Assembly: GCA_963402885.1 (NCBI GenBank)
Contig: OY727102.1
Span: 11,780,001 to 11,844,000, forward strand
Length of the DNA: 64,000 nt
Reading direction: 5' to 3'
DNA from: Antedon bifida
Taxonomy: Eukaryota > Echinodermata > Crinoidea > Comatulida > Antedonidae
The position numbers were made by a program, and so were the translations under genes. Under the pieces are notes generated by a model, which was not told the origin of the DNA, did not search any database, and saw nothing but the letters and a program-made list of their open reading frames with translations. This document shows, piece by piece, positions 31,101 through 41,699 of the stretch (positions are counted from its first letter, which is position 1; every line of letters begins with the position of its first letter).

Positions 31101-33060
31101 TTTTGTCTTGGTTTGGAATCCTTAAAGCCAAAATACCATACTACACACGATGCGTTAGTTGGAGTGTAGAGGGAGACATTCAACTATTGCACTTATAACT
31201 TGGACCTCCAGAACTCTAGATCTTCAGAGTATTTTAGTGTTTACATTTACTTTTAGAACCCGAATTAAATTGTAATTAACTGAATCTTTGTTTTTAAATA
31301 GTGGTATGATTCTCCTCACACAATCTACCAAACATTCAAAAACAAAGGAAAACAATATTATTCAGGTTAATTAAACATGCCCGCAACAAAAATTGGGTCA
31401 ATTATTATTAGAATACAGAAAAGAAGGTAGATGTTTTTATCACAACACGACAAGTACTGGTCTAACTTGTTCAATATCCCATGTTTATACTTATTTTCGG
31501 ATGATTTTACGCTGCATCCAATTCTCTTAAATTATTATTAGTAGAAATTCGGATAGATAGATAGATGGGGTTATGGGCCTATTTCAAATTTGTTTCGATT
31601 TGCATTTTGTTGTTATGAATTCTATTTAAAAATTATTACATTCCCGCTATGAGTTGATTACTTTTATTTGCGATTTTGAGAGGGTTTCCGTGGTGTGTTA
31701 TGATAGGGCCTAATTGCGTGTCTTGGTTTTCGGCAGTGGTGCACTTGGCTGTGTTCCATATATTGGAAAAACCGATTGCAAACAACAAAAACCAACAACA
31801 ATCACAAGTTAGTGGGCATCCTACCGTGCATTGTTGGACAGGAAGAACAAAGTCAGTGAACGTAGGGTTTTTAGGTCAACCGATATCATTGCATAATATA
31901 TAGAGCCTAATTACAGAAAAATTGACATAAGGCCTACTATTATTATCCAATGCAATTGCCACTGTCATGCCTATTTTGTACTGACAATTGTATACTGTGC
32001 CACTGTATACAAAATACATTGTGAAATGTCACTCTTTCGTATCACATAAAGGAGCTTTTAATACATACACTATAAACACATTTATAGATAGGATCAGAAA
32101 ATGAAAACTTTTCTTTACGGAATTGGTAAGAGAGAATACCGGTATTGTAGTAAACCTTTTGATTTACTTAGGATCCAGGATTTCAAAATATACCATAACA
32201 AGCAATGATAACAATACAATTAAAAATTCAAATATTAAAATGGTTACTATTTACAATTAGGCCTATAGTTACATTATTACAACAACAATTGCAGCTAAAC
32301 ATTGCACCAACAAGGATATAAAAAAAAAGAAGCGTCGGCCAAACATTCGGGGTTATATGCTTGGCATATGGCATATGCTTTACTTAAACGTGAAGTAATT
32401 GTATCTCATTCTATGGAAGTGTTTACTTTTATAAATAAAAGGTCGATTGTAGGGTATCGAATGCGTTCTATAGTTCAAAATCCACGGATAACTCTCAGCT
32501 TGTATCCGGTATTGGTTAAATAACATGAAGACGGTTACGGAATAGCTTCTATTTAGAATACTAAGTTATTAGTGCAATGGTTCACGAGGTTAAAATACTA
32601 TTTTGATATCCGGTCAATAAAAGTTCAAACCTGTCGGTCATTAATACGGTGTACACAGTTCACAAATAATTGTTATTATCAAGTCTAATCTAATTACGGT
32701 ATTATTTTACAGTTTTCATTTAACAGGTGGTATTCTGGGAGCGGTGCCGTATCATCAGGCAAAATGGCGTTAGTTGAAGAATGCCATCCGGGTACATGAT
32801 TTTAGTTTAGGAGTAGGGGGAGGGGGGAGAAGCTTTAAGAGTAATTAGTATCGGACACATGTATTCTAGAATACATTGCAGTCACGTCAGTTCTATGATA
32901 TGTTAAAGGCACATTGTAAGAATCTTGGCATAAACCAAATTATATTGATCTATTTTTAATGGCCTTGTAATGATATCACTATGTTTACTGGTATCTTTGT
33001 AAATAGCCCATCCATTTCCCATGAAAGTTAACCTTGACCAAAACCTTGTGGTAATTTGTC
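28166..33060. other. Gene-poor region downstream of the MACPF gene
   Basis: Candidate poly(A) hexamers AATAAA at 28778 and 28870 would give the MACPF gene a 3' UTR of about 0.6-0.7 kb. The rest is AT-rich DNA. The only structures seen are the inverted repeat at 30947-31052 and a GATA run at 31553-31567. No coding exon is supportable. Confidence 0.45.
30947..31052. repeat. Inverted repeat with ~31-bp arms
   Basis: The left arm at 30947-30978 and the right arm at 31022-31052 are complementary apart from two positions (CTTTCAATGGTCA-GTTAGAATC against CTTTCAATGGTCATTAGAATC), with a 43-base spacer. It could be a very small MITE or a transcribed hairpin. Confidence 0.75.
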
Positions 33061-33209
33061 ATCGTCTTATCTACACTATCAAAGTAGTTTGACAAAAAAA
33101 AATGTGATGTGCCCAAATATAGGTGATATGCCCAAATATAGTATTGATATGACACCATCATGTCCATATATGGGCACATCACATAAAGTTTGATAGTGTA
33201 GACAGAGCT
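33061..33209. mobile_element. MITE, AGCTCTGTCTAC family, copy with worn left end
   Basis: The right end ...TTTGATAGTGTAGACAGAGCT is intact and followed by TTA; the left end reads CGTCTTATCTACACTATC. The interior is palindromic, with repeated GTGATGTGCCCAAATATAG and its complement TATATGGGCACATCAC. It is non-coding. Confidence 0.8.
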
Positions 33210-33986
33210 TTATCATAGATGATTCACTATTTTAATATGGTATTTAAATTCTATATCATACATGAATATAATGTACTACAAAGCTGGAGGTGGAGGAAAA
33301 GCATAGCGGGGATGGGTGACAGAGGGGTGAGGAGGGGGTAAGAGACGAGGTTTAAGCCTGGATTACTTTAATATTCTTATATATTTACGGTATTCTGTAA
33401 AGAATACGGTACTTACTCGTTGACCATTCATTAACATCATAATCCAAGACTGATGACCAACGTTTGTGGAACTACATTACCACTTCATCAAAATCATGTT
33501 TTTCAAATCATGAATTTGACTAGTTAGGCCTACAGGGACAGAATGTATTTTAGTCCTCTGTAACGTGGATCTGGGTCAAACACCCACATATCTATAGGCT
33601 TAGGCTTTAGGATGTTAATTATCATATTTCATGTTTAATATCACTGACGACCTCAAACTATATTTATTTTTCTTTGAAGATTATTATGACAAACTAGAAA
33701 TCAATGTTGAAGGATAAAACCTTCATAACGACATTCCACGATATTACACTCAATTTCCGCTTTGTCATTATTTTGCTCACGATACCGTCATACAACTTAT
33801 AACCTATGGAAGCTTCGTCATCTTTTAGAATTTACACAGCTGTCGTGTTAAAAAGTCATTCCGCTCATGCTCTTTGTTTCTGAGCGTGCGCAGAAAATGG
33901 CTTCGGTACCAACTCTCTACAAGTATCATATATTGCATGCATTGTATAATTGGTTTCATTCTTTTTTTTTGTTCTGTGGGTATTCA

Positions 33987-33990
<4 letters not shown>

Positions 33991-34020
<30 letters not shown>
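33991..34020. repeat. (TA)n microsatellite
   Basis: About 14 uninterrupted AT dinucleotides. Confidence 0.9.
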
Positions 34021-34023
<3 letters not shown>

Positions 34024-34102
34024 CCAAAGGCAAATTACTGAAAAAAAATGACAATGCTGTGGGTATCAGTGGCTGGATCTCAATGGAGATACAAATAAAA
34101 AA

Positions 34103-34186
34103 AGCGAAAAGCTAAATCAAAACGATAAAGTAAACAGCCAGAAAAGTTAGCAGAGCTTTCGGGCAACACTAGCCCTTCATCAGTGC
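34103..34186 (-). mobile_element. Penelope-like element end with hammerhead-like motif
   Basis: On the minus strand CTGATGA (34183-34177) is followed by A, a GGGC/GCCC stem with a 7-base loop, GAAA (34160-34157), then GC-TCT-GC and TA. This is the order of a hammerhead ribozyme core with a minimal stem III, as found in Penelope-like retroelements. The extra A after CTGATGA is non-canonical and I find no convincing stem I, so it may be decayed. No reverse transcriptase remains nearby. Confidence 0.4.
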
Positions 34187-34188
34187 AA

Positions 34189-34296
34189 ATATATATATAT
34201 ATAACAATGAAGTAACCAAGTTTTCTGCTGTTATTTTATTTATATATATATATATAAAAAACTTGGTTACTTTATTGTTATATATATATATATATA
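34189..34296. repeat. Long palindrome bounded by (TA)n tracts
   Basis: TAACAATGAAGTAACCAAG (34202-34220) pairs with CTTGGTTACTTTATTGTTA (34262-34280) with one mismatch. (TA)n runs flank both outer sides, and a third lies in the centre. It could be a small transposon targeting TA repeats, or an inverted duplication. Confidence 0.75.
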
Positions 34297-35739
34297 AGCA
34301 CAACCAATATAAAATGTGTCTATTGAAGATATATTAATTGTTCTTATCCGATTCTCAGCTTTATCTCCACATACTATAATATTGTCCAGAGTATTAGGTA
34401 ATACAGCATCTTATGTGTATCACATGTGGTGGTTAGGTTATGGGTTAGGTTATGGTATGGTGCTTAGGAGTACATGTGATGTTGTATTACCAAAAATGCA
34501 TGATACTGGAGAAATCTAGATACAGTACCGAGAAGAAGAAATAATAAACGATATTAATCAAGAAAAATTAATTTTGTATCCTATTTTGTTGACCATATAA
34601 TGAGTAGGCCTAACATGTTAACGTAATAGTTGTTTTAAACGTTAGCTTACAGTCCAGTAGCCGTATTCACCATTCGCATTTTTAGGAAAAGGAACATCCT
34701 ATATGTATTAACATAAATTGGTGAATAAGGCTGAGTTGAAACAACGTATTGGTAGATTATTGAAATACCCAACATCCTAAATTGGACAATCTTCGAAACA
34801 TTAAAACGAAAAAAAAAAATAAAGGTTTGAAACTGACGAAATCAAAATCTGATTCAGAAGAAACATTATTAAAAAAAAAAATTATATATAGTGTAGTTAT
34901 GCATCCTCCCTCCTTTTACTTCAATCACTAGCCTACATATCTATCTATAATATGTCAATATTTTTGGCGATGGAACATTCTATCCCAGAAGGTCGATTAA
35001 TATTTGATTTAAAATATAGTCAATATGGCTGGCCAAATATTTTGTAGTGTTAAGAGGGGTTTAAAAATACACATGATTGAACCAAGGTCAATCGAGCCAT
35101 GAGGAAAATATTACTTCATTTTCTGCCTGGTAATACTCAAGGTTACAGCCTTATTAAGAGTGTAATTATACTTGAGATATAGAATATAGTAAAACTAGCA
35201 AGCATGTTAATAGAGTGGTACAGAGGGAGTAGGCGGCGATATTCTTATCACAATGACGTGTCAGACCCTTGTGTATAGTCTTCAAAGATCTTATATACTG
35301 TATACCTTGATGTTAAGGTGAATGTTAATAAATTTTGAATATTGAATATATATATATACTCTTTGGTAGTCTTACCCGAAACTTGCTGAAGCATTGTTGT
35401 TATGGTGTTAAAGGGTCGATCGCGCTGTCCGCGGGCTTCAGCCGGTAAAAGTAGGAATACACCACGCTATGCGTTGAGCTTATTGATCGCACTTATTTTT
35501 TATCATGTGACCCACAATCTTCCAAACAAATGACTTGATTAGATTAGGTGTTTTATATAGTTAATGCATAATGGTTATTGTCTTACGTAGGGCCACCAGC
35601 GAGCGTTTTTTTTTCAAAGCCTGAAACTGTATACTTTATTATAATAACTTGGTTTGAAACGTCCTTTCAGCAGAGGCCTATGACAATAACTCTATAAGAG
35701 ATATATTTTTTACCTATATTATATTTGTTTACACGTACA

Positions 35740-35826
35740 ATGTTTATATATTTTCATAATTATTTTTGTTCAATTTTAAATGTTTTATTTGAGATTGCAA
35801 TAAAATTTCCTCGTATCGTATCGTAA
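35740..35826 (+). mobile_element. Retroelement tail ending in TCGTA repeats
   Basis: AATAAAATTTCC is followed by three tandem TCGTA pentamers (35811-35825). The microrepeat tail after an AATAAA is the only evidence for a non-LTR element end. Confidence 0.35.
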
Positions 35827-36215
35827 CTACCATAAAAATAAATAACATTTGTCGATATATCGTACAAGTACCTTGCAACACCTCAGTATCAACACAAAGG
35901 TACCATGCACAATGTATACTGTAGAAGTCATGCCAAAATAAATAAACGGAAAAGGAATATTAATCGTTGCACGCATAGTACCAAAAAAATATGAAAATAT
36001 TAAACAGTTCCGATATAAATTTACTGGCAACGGTCAATTAACCTTGTACTGGAATTGTGCCAAACGAGCGCTTTATAATAACAATAATAATATTATGAGT
36101 AGCATGCTTGTATGGTATAAAAAATAGTGGATCTGTAAAATGCATTTGATGTTCAGAAGCTTAATATAGAGTTCAATGATGGTTCTTTCAATAAAAGTTG
36201 ATTCTTGCTCGTGAG

Positions 36216-36245
36216 GCTCGTGTTGTGCAGTGGTTGATGGATGGA
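36216..36245 (+). mobile_element. Possible 5' half of a split tRNA-derived SINE
   Basis: GGCTCGTGTTGTGCAGTGG resembles a tRNA acceptor plus A-box region. A matching T-arm/B-box half lies about 500 bp downstream at 36755-36780, on the other side of the minisatellite. Confidence 0.35.
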
Positions 36246-36339
36246 CGAAGTTTTTTTAGGGGTGTATGTAAGGAACCATTTCATATATCATACCTCCAGG
36301 CAAGGAATGAAGACCTTAGCTCATACACCTTGCGTATGA

Positions 36340-36583
36340 GCCCGGGGATGTGCTCTCTGGGCCACCTCTATCATCAAGCCAGGGGATGTGCTCTCTGGGC
36401 CACCTCTATCATCAAGCCAAATGAGCCCGGGGATGTGCTCTCTGGGCCACCTCTATCATCAAGCCAGGGGATGTGCTCTCTGGGCCACCTCTATCATCAA
36501 GCAGCCCGGGGATGTGCTCTCTGGGCCACCTCTATCATCAAGCCAGGAGATGTGCTCTCTGGGCCACCTCTATCATCAAGCCA
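36340..36583 (+). repeat. Six-copy GC-rich minisatellite
   Basis: Six tandem copies of a ~35-46 bp unit with core GGATGTGCTCTCTGGGCC and ACCTCTATCATCAAGC. Longer copies beginning GCCCGG alternate with shorter ones lacking it, giving a dimer of about 80 bp. The forward frames are open only because the unit lacks stops. Confidence 0.92.
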
Positions 36584-36754
36584 AAAAGTCGGCAGTATTT
36601 TAAAGTCACCATTTGTATTAAATACGGAAAAAATGTTGGTATCAAAATGCTCACAATTACAAATATTAGTTGCAAAGAAACATTTTTACAATAAGTTGCC
36701 AGAGCAAAGCAATTATCAATATCATTATTATAAATCAGGTTACGGTGATCTGGA

Positions 36755-36780
36755 GGTCGTGGGTTCGAGTCCCACCCGAG
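36755..36780 (+). mobile_element. tRNA-like T arm with polymerase III B box
   Basis: GTGGG-TTCGAGT-CCCAC forms a perfect T stem-loop containing the B-box consensus GGTTCGAGTCC. No D arm or anticodon arm is directly upstream, so this is a tRNA-derived fragment, not a tRNA gene. Confidence 0.6.
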
Positions 36781-37240
36781 AGTTACTTGCGAATTTGTTC
36801 GCAAATATTCCAATAAACAGATAGGTCTACTTATTTTGTATATAGTACAAATTACGTCAGAGTAGGTCAAAACATCTGACCATTTATTATTTGTATCTGT
36901 GTCCTGTGCTGCTGCTGATTACTCTCTCGTTTCATTGAGTTAACTATTTTTAACGGACACAATTTCAAGGGGATGCCAACTGTATAGTTCCGATTCTAGT
37001 CAAAATCCAATTTATACGGATACAGAATAAATTAAACACGATTCCTGCTTCGTGTATGTTTGCATTTTGTAAGTGAACTTTATACCGATAATGAGACAAG
37101 CAAAGTAAAGCAGTTTCGGAAATTACATCAGCGATTGATTCAATTAATGATAGTATGAATCATGAAAATTGAACAATTTAGGCTATTTATTTGTACCGTA
37201 TCGGCACAGAAAAATTTGGAATTGATTATATAGACGTAGT

Positions 37241-37395
37241 AGTTTGGTTACGGTACCATAGGACGTAACGCAATGACGTAAGCGCAACGCAAGCTAATTG
37301 ACCAACGACAAGTTCGAATAATCCATCACTTGTGATTGGCCAAGATACTTGCGTTACGCTTAAGTCCTTGCGTTGCGTCCTAGTGGAAACCAAGC
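37241..37395. mobile_element. MITE with GGTT...GACGTAACGCAA terminal repeats
   Basis: The left end AGTTTGGTT...CATAGGACGTAACGCAA is complementary, with a small insertion, to the right end TTGCGTTGCGTCCTAGTGG-AAACCAAGCT. The right end resembles that of the element at 53906-54107 (CTAGTGGGAACCACGCT), so the two are probably one family. Confidence 0.7.
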
Positions 37396-38583
37396 TACAT
37401 TGATTGAATATTAGGGTTCCCTACATTTTGTTCACAGTACGGTATCGTAGCAAATTATGTTTACAGCGTTTAATTAACCTATATAGCAAGTAATCTATCG
37501 GTATCAAAAAATATTCCATTGCATCCAATTCCATACAGAACTCACATGTGACGCACATCATCATCTCAGTTTAAAATAGAAAAATAGAGATACTTTGTTC
37601 AGAATTATGATATCTCTAAAAAAGATATCTTACCCTTAGTTAAAACTAGGTTTGAACTAATTAAACTGCAGCTTGTATATTGTGCACCGGTCAACTTGGT
37701 TTAATTAACATTGACAGGATACAATGTTTTACCTTGTCAACATGACCTGAGATACCCACTACACCTAATTTAAATGGGAATACATTTAAGTTCCCATTCC
37801 TTTCTAGATGAAATTGATTAAATTAAATTTCAATAAACAAAGTATCAAGGCTATTGTTATTTTGTGTTTATTTACATCAGATAATATCAAGTATGGCAAG
37901 GTATTTCAAATAGATAATCCTCAAAATAATTTCTAAAAGTGCAGTATCTATATTTAAACAACCTTGACCCTCTAGTGTTTTTGGTTTTTACCCCAAATCA
38001 TCAAAAGATTTTTCGGATGAATAGTGGTCACAATTTTCGTCACTGCATGACTCAATCGACTCAACTCTATCTCTCTGATAATCAATGTTTTGCGGTCGTG
38101 TGTCGTTTCAAACAACCCCCACCCACACCTCGCGACCAACAATTTGACGAGCATCACATGACCTCTACTACGCGAAAAGTTATTTGACCAATCACAAGGA
38201 AGCTACCGTTCAGATTATTATCATGATTGAAGGCATGGAAATGTAATGAATTGTATATATTATAATTACTGGTGTGCTTATAAGATTACTATTTTAATTG
38301 CTAAAACTGTTTGAAAGGAAAATGAATAAAACGGAAATATAGGTCATTGCGAATACACTTCTTAAGATATGGGCTGTTCCGGATTTGAGGGCGTTGTTTT
38401 ACTGGTAGTTCATTACAACTTGTTTAGAAATTATTTCTCGGAGAAATATTGTTCATAACTAAACATTATGGGTGGTAAAAGATTTAAAAATGATAAGCGC
38501 TTCTCTTGTTATTATTCTCGTCATCGTACCTTGTCCTAGTACCGGTACTCACTCACTCAACAATAGATACCGTAGTCTCAGTT

Positions 38584-38984
38584 CACTGTAAAAATAGTAT
38601 TTAGATCTTAAACATTAAACTTTTTACACACATTTAGCATTGAACATGTTTAGATAGGAAACATGTTTAGGTTCGAAACACGTAGTCTGTATCCAATTCA
38701 ACACATCAGTGACGTGTTGATTGTTAAACATGTGGAGCAATATAAAGACACGTTTAGGTTGTGTGGAGCTTTTTTCCGCCACAGTAAAATCGTATGCAAT
38801 CAACGCTCAACACGTACCACCTAAACATGTCGACTGCTAAACATGTGGAGAATTTGAACATAATAGTGACACGTTGACTGCTAAACGAGTGGAGGAATAC
38901 AGCATGTAGCATCAACACGTTTAGGTTTATAACACGCTAAACATGTAACTACGTGTTTAAAAGCTCCACACCGTTTTTACAGTG
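38584..38984. mobile_element. 401-bp TIR element with internal AAACATGT/ACACGT repeats
   Basis: It is bounded by perfect 11-bp inverted ends CACTGTAAAAA and TTTTTACAGTG. Inside, variants of TAAACATGTGGAG and ACACGTTTAGG recur in both orientations at irregular spacing. It is non-coding. I could not see a clear target duplication, so the superfamily is open. Confidence 0.7.
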
Positions 38985-41127
38985 TGTATATTAACACTGT
39001 GTGACGATTCATCGTCGTTAATTAGACATAGTGCGTTCTACTATGTTGTGCCATTTATTCCTGTCGTGGGTTCAACACGGGTGTATCTTGAGTGTGCCCG
39101 TGTAATTTATTTAATACGGTTTTAAAGTCATCCTGTATCGGTGTTTTGTCGTCGGTAAGCGGGTATTTTAGCGCTGCACTGTTACAGCAGGAAAAAATAT
39201 ATAGCAGCGCCACCTATAGTTCATACCACCTGCAAAATGAGTTCATTCCTCTTTGACACTATATCTGAAATAATAATGTTGCTGTCATCTAAATCGCTTG
39301 GCCATAAATCAACGGTTACTGACCTAGTTGATGTTCTATCTACCTTCATTATGCCTATTCACCCATAGCGTGCCTGGACCAAGCAATAGTTTACCGACTC
39401 TAGTATATTCATAACAAGGTTTGTTGTTTCGCAAGAAAGACATCTGAATCCCCGATGAACCTTGGGTTACTGCCAAATTTAATTTCTTTACAAATCAGCT
39501 GGTAATCAGCTGTTTGGCCAGCTGTATAACTCTTATAATTTTCCGTTTTTAAAGCTATAGTTTAATGATTTTCAATGCAGTGTATTCTTATTTATAAGAC
39601 TATATATAATAGCATTACATTACCTGCCGCACGCACTGATACACACAATATTAACCAAATAGTCGATATGGTCAACTATGTTCTACTATTATATGTCTTT
39701 AACTGGGAGATGGTACAATGTATCTCTCAGTACAACAAGCAACCAGTAAACAGTCAATTATTAATACGGGTATATAAAGTACGTTAAAAATGAAAGCAGA
39801 AATACAACATTATTATTGATAATAAAAGTAATAAAATGCATACAGTATACTGTAAAAAAAATCGTTCCCATGAGTCGCTTCCGATTTCGAAGGGCGAAAC
39901 GTACGTGTAATAATCGTCACGGGGAAACGTTCCCAAAGCCGTCGACAATGATTTTATGTATATAGCAGTTATTTTAAGCCTGGATTTCCGTTAAAAACTG
40001 TTGATTAATAGCTGTCAATCAACTAGATGTATTAATCAATCAAATTAACTGTCCATCACGATGCTAATTAAGTATCCGTTAATCGTTGGTATAATGGTGC
40101 ATCATGTAATAGCACGTCAGTGGAAGTGATCAACAACAATATTATTTAATCTTTAGTAACTTACCAGTATTAATTAATGATAAAAATACGACTGGACATA
40201 ACCGGAAAGAAAGCATTTTCAGGAATCGTTATGTCACCGTACCTTTCTATTAGTTCCGTGTCAGTCAAAGAAATTAAGGCCTAATATTTATATATGTTTC
40301 AGCTTGTTAATTTGCCGGTTGCGGTTAATTTTTTTTTTGCTCCAATTTTCCTCTACTATAAGTTTACTTAGCTGTTAAATTTTGATTGGGCTTTGGTACG
40401 CTACCATATAGAGGATAATTTTGCATGGAGGATTGGATTGAGGATGCAGGTAGAAGGCCTACGGCAGCCTCTGTTGAATAGGCTATGTATTCAGTAGGTT
40501 TCATCAGGCCTAAAAAACAGTTCAATATGGCTAAAGGTTTGCCTGGTATCCAATCTAAATAAAAGTTTGATGAACTTGGCAATTAAAAGATAGTGTTGGC
40601 ATGTTTATTATCGAGTTACTTGTAAGTGCATAGGGTTCATGTTAAATGGTATAAGTAATACTAATAAATTATTACCCCAAATCAAATGGTAATGAAAATC
40701 AAAATCAAACGAAACATTTGTGGAGAAATTAAGATACAGTCAAGAATCGGTATTAAATTCAATTCAATCAAAATCCAGGTCAGCACAGCCACGTGCTCTT
40801 GAAAGAATAATATATTTCATTTATCATAATGTTCTTATCAACTGTTTTACCAACGCGTGCGGGTCAGTGTCTTGTTATTCGTGAAATACTACATGATACA
40901 TCAACACGAAGACATTTGAGAATATTATTTAAAAAAAACAATCGTGTTCAGTTACATCTTATCGCCCTTGTTTTTAAAACAACTGATAGCTTTAACAAGG
41001 TATGCATTGATACATTGCAAGCATCAGTACTTGGCCTATCCGTGATTCCTTTAGAATTGCGTAAAATATGCCAAACAAATAAAGCAGTACAGTACAACTC
41101 ATGATTGATTTCATGACTAAATACAAC

Positions 41128-41322
41128 CATACCGGTTTTACGGTACCATACCGGTTTTACGGTACCATATCGGTTTTACGGTACCATATCGGTTTTACGG
41201 TACAGGTTCTATGGTACAATACCGGTACCGGTTCTATGGTAGAATACCGGTTTTACGACAATACCGGTTTTACGGTGCAATACCCGATTTACGGTACAAT
41301 ACCGGTTTTACGGTACAAAACT
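41128..41322 (+). repeat. GGTACC/ACCGG-rich minisatellite
   Basis: About nine to ten tandem ~20-bp units of the form ACCGGTTTTACGGTACCAT. They vary between CAATACC, CCATACC and CCATATC, and some read TTCTATGG for TTTTACGG. Confidence 0.9.
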
Positions 41323-41546
41323 ACTACTTTGAAAAACGGTTGGTTACCCCATGAAGATATAAAATAATAATACTATTTTATACCTCCATGGTTAACCCAT
41401 GGATAAAATAAGTTGTATTTGTTTTGACAAAATACAGAATACAGAATACCGAAATTTATTGGTCCAAAAGGAAATTCGTTTCGTTGAAAAGCTCTCAAAC
41501 AATAATTAAAATATAAAAAGTCATGAATACAAAAATACAAGATATA

Positions 41547-41697
41547 AGCTCTCTAGTTTGACAAAACAAAAGTGTGATGTGCCCAAATATAGTAGTGATA
41601 TACTGTACCCAAATATGGTAGTAATGTGACATTATCATGTCCATATATGGGCACATCACACAAAAAAAAAAAAAAAAAAAGTTTGATAGTGTAGACA
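41547..41697. mobile_element. MITE, AGCTCTGTCTAC family, with expanded A run
   Basis: The left end AGCTCTC-TAGTTTGACA has lost about 13 bases and the right end is TTTGATAGTGTAGACA. The interior has the family GTGATGTGCCCAAATATAG / TATATGGGCACATCAC palindrome, then an A run of about 18. Confidence 0.75.
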
Positions 41698-41699
41698 TT

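Larger units (their letters stand above)
36870..41100. other. Gene-poor region with MITEs
   Basis: No supportable coding exon. It holds the MITE at 37241-37395 and the TIR element at 38584-38984. The remainder is AT-rich single-copy-looking DNA with occasional TAGGCCT words. Confidence 0.45.

Noticed and set aside
36740..36790. tRNA gene
   Set aside because: Only the T arm is present; the D and anticodon arms are missing.
36198..36824. 208-codon ORF
   Set aside because: Mostly translated minisatellite whose unit lacks stops; the reading frame shifts between units.
41101..41367. 88-codon ORF
   Set aside because: Translation of the ACCGG minisatellite.
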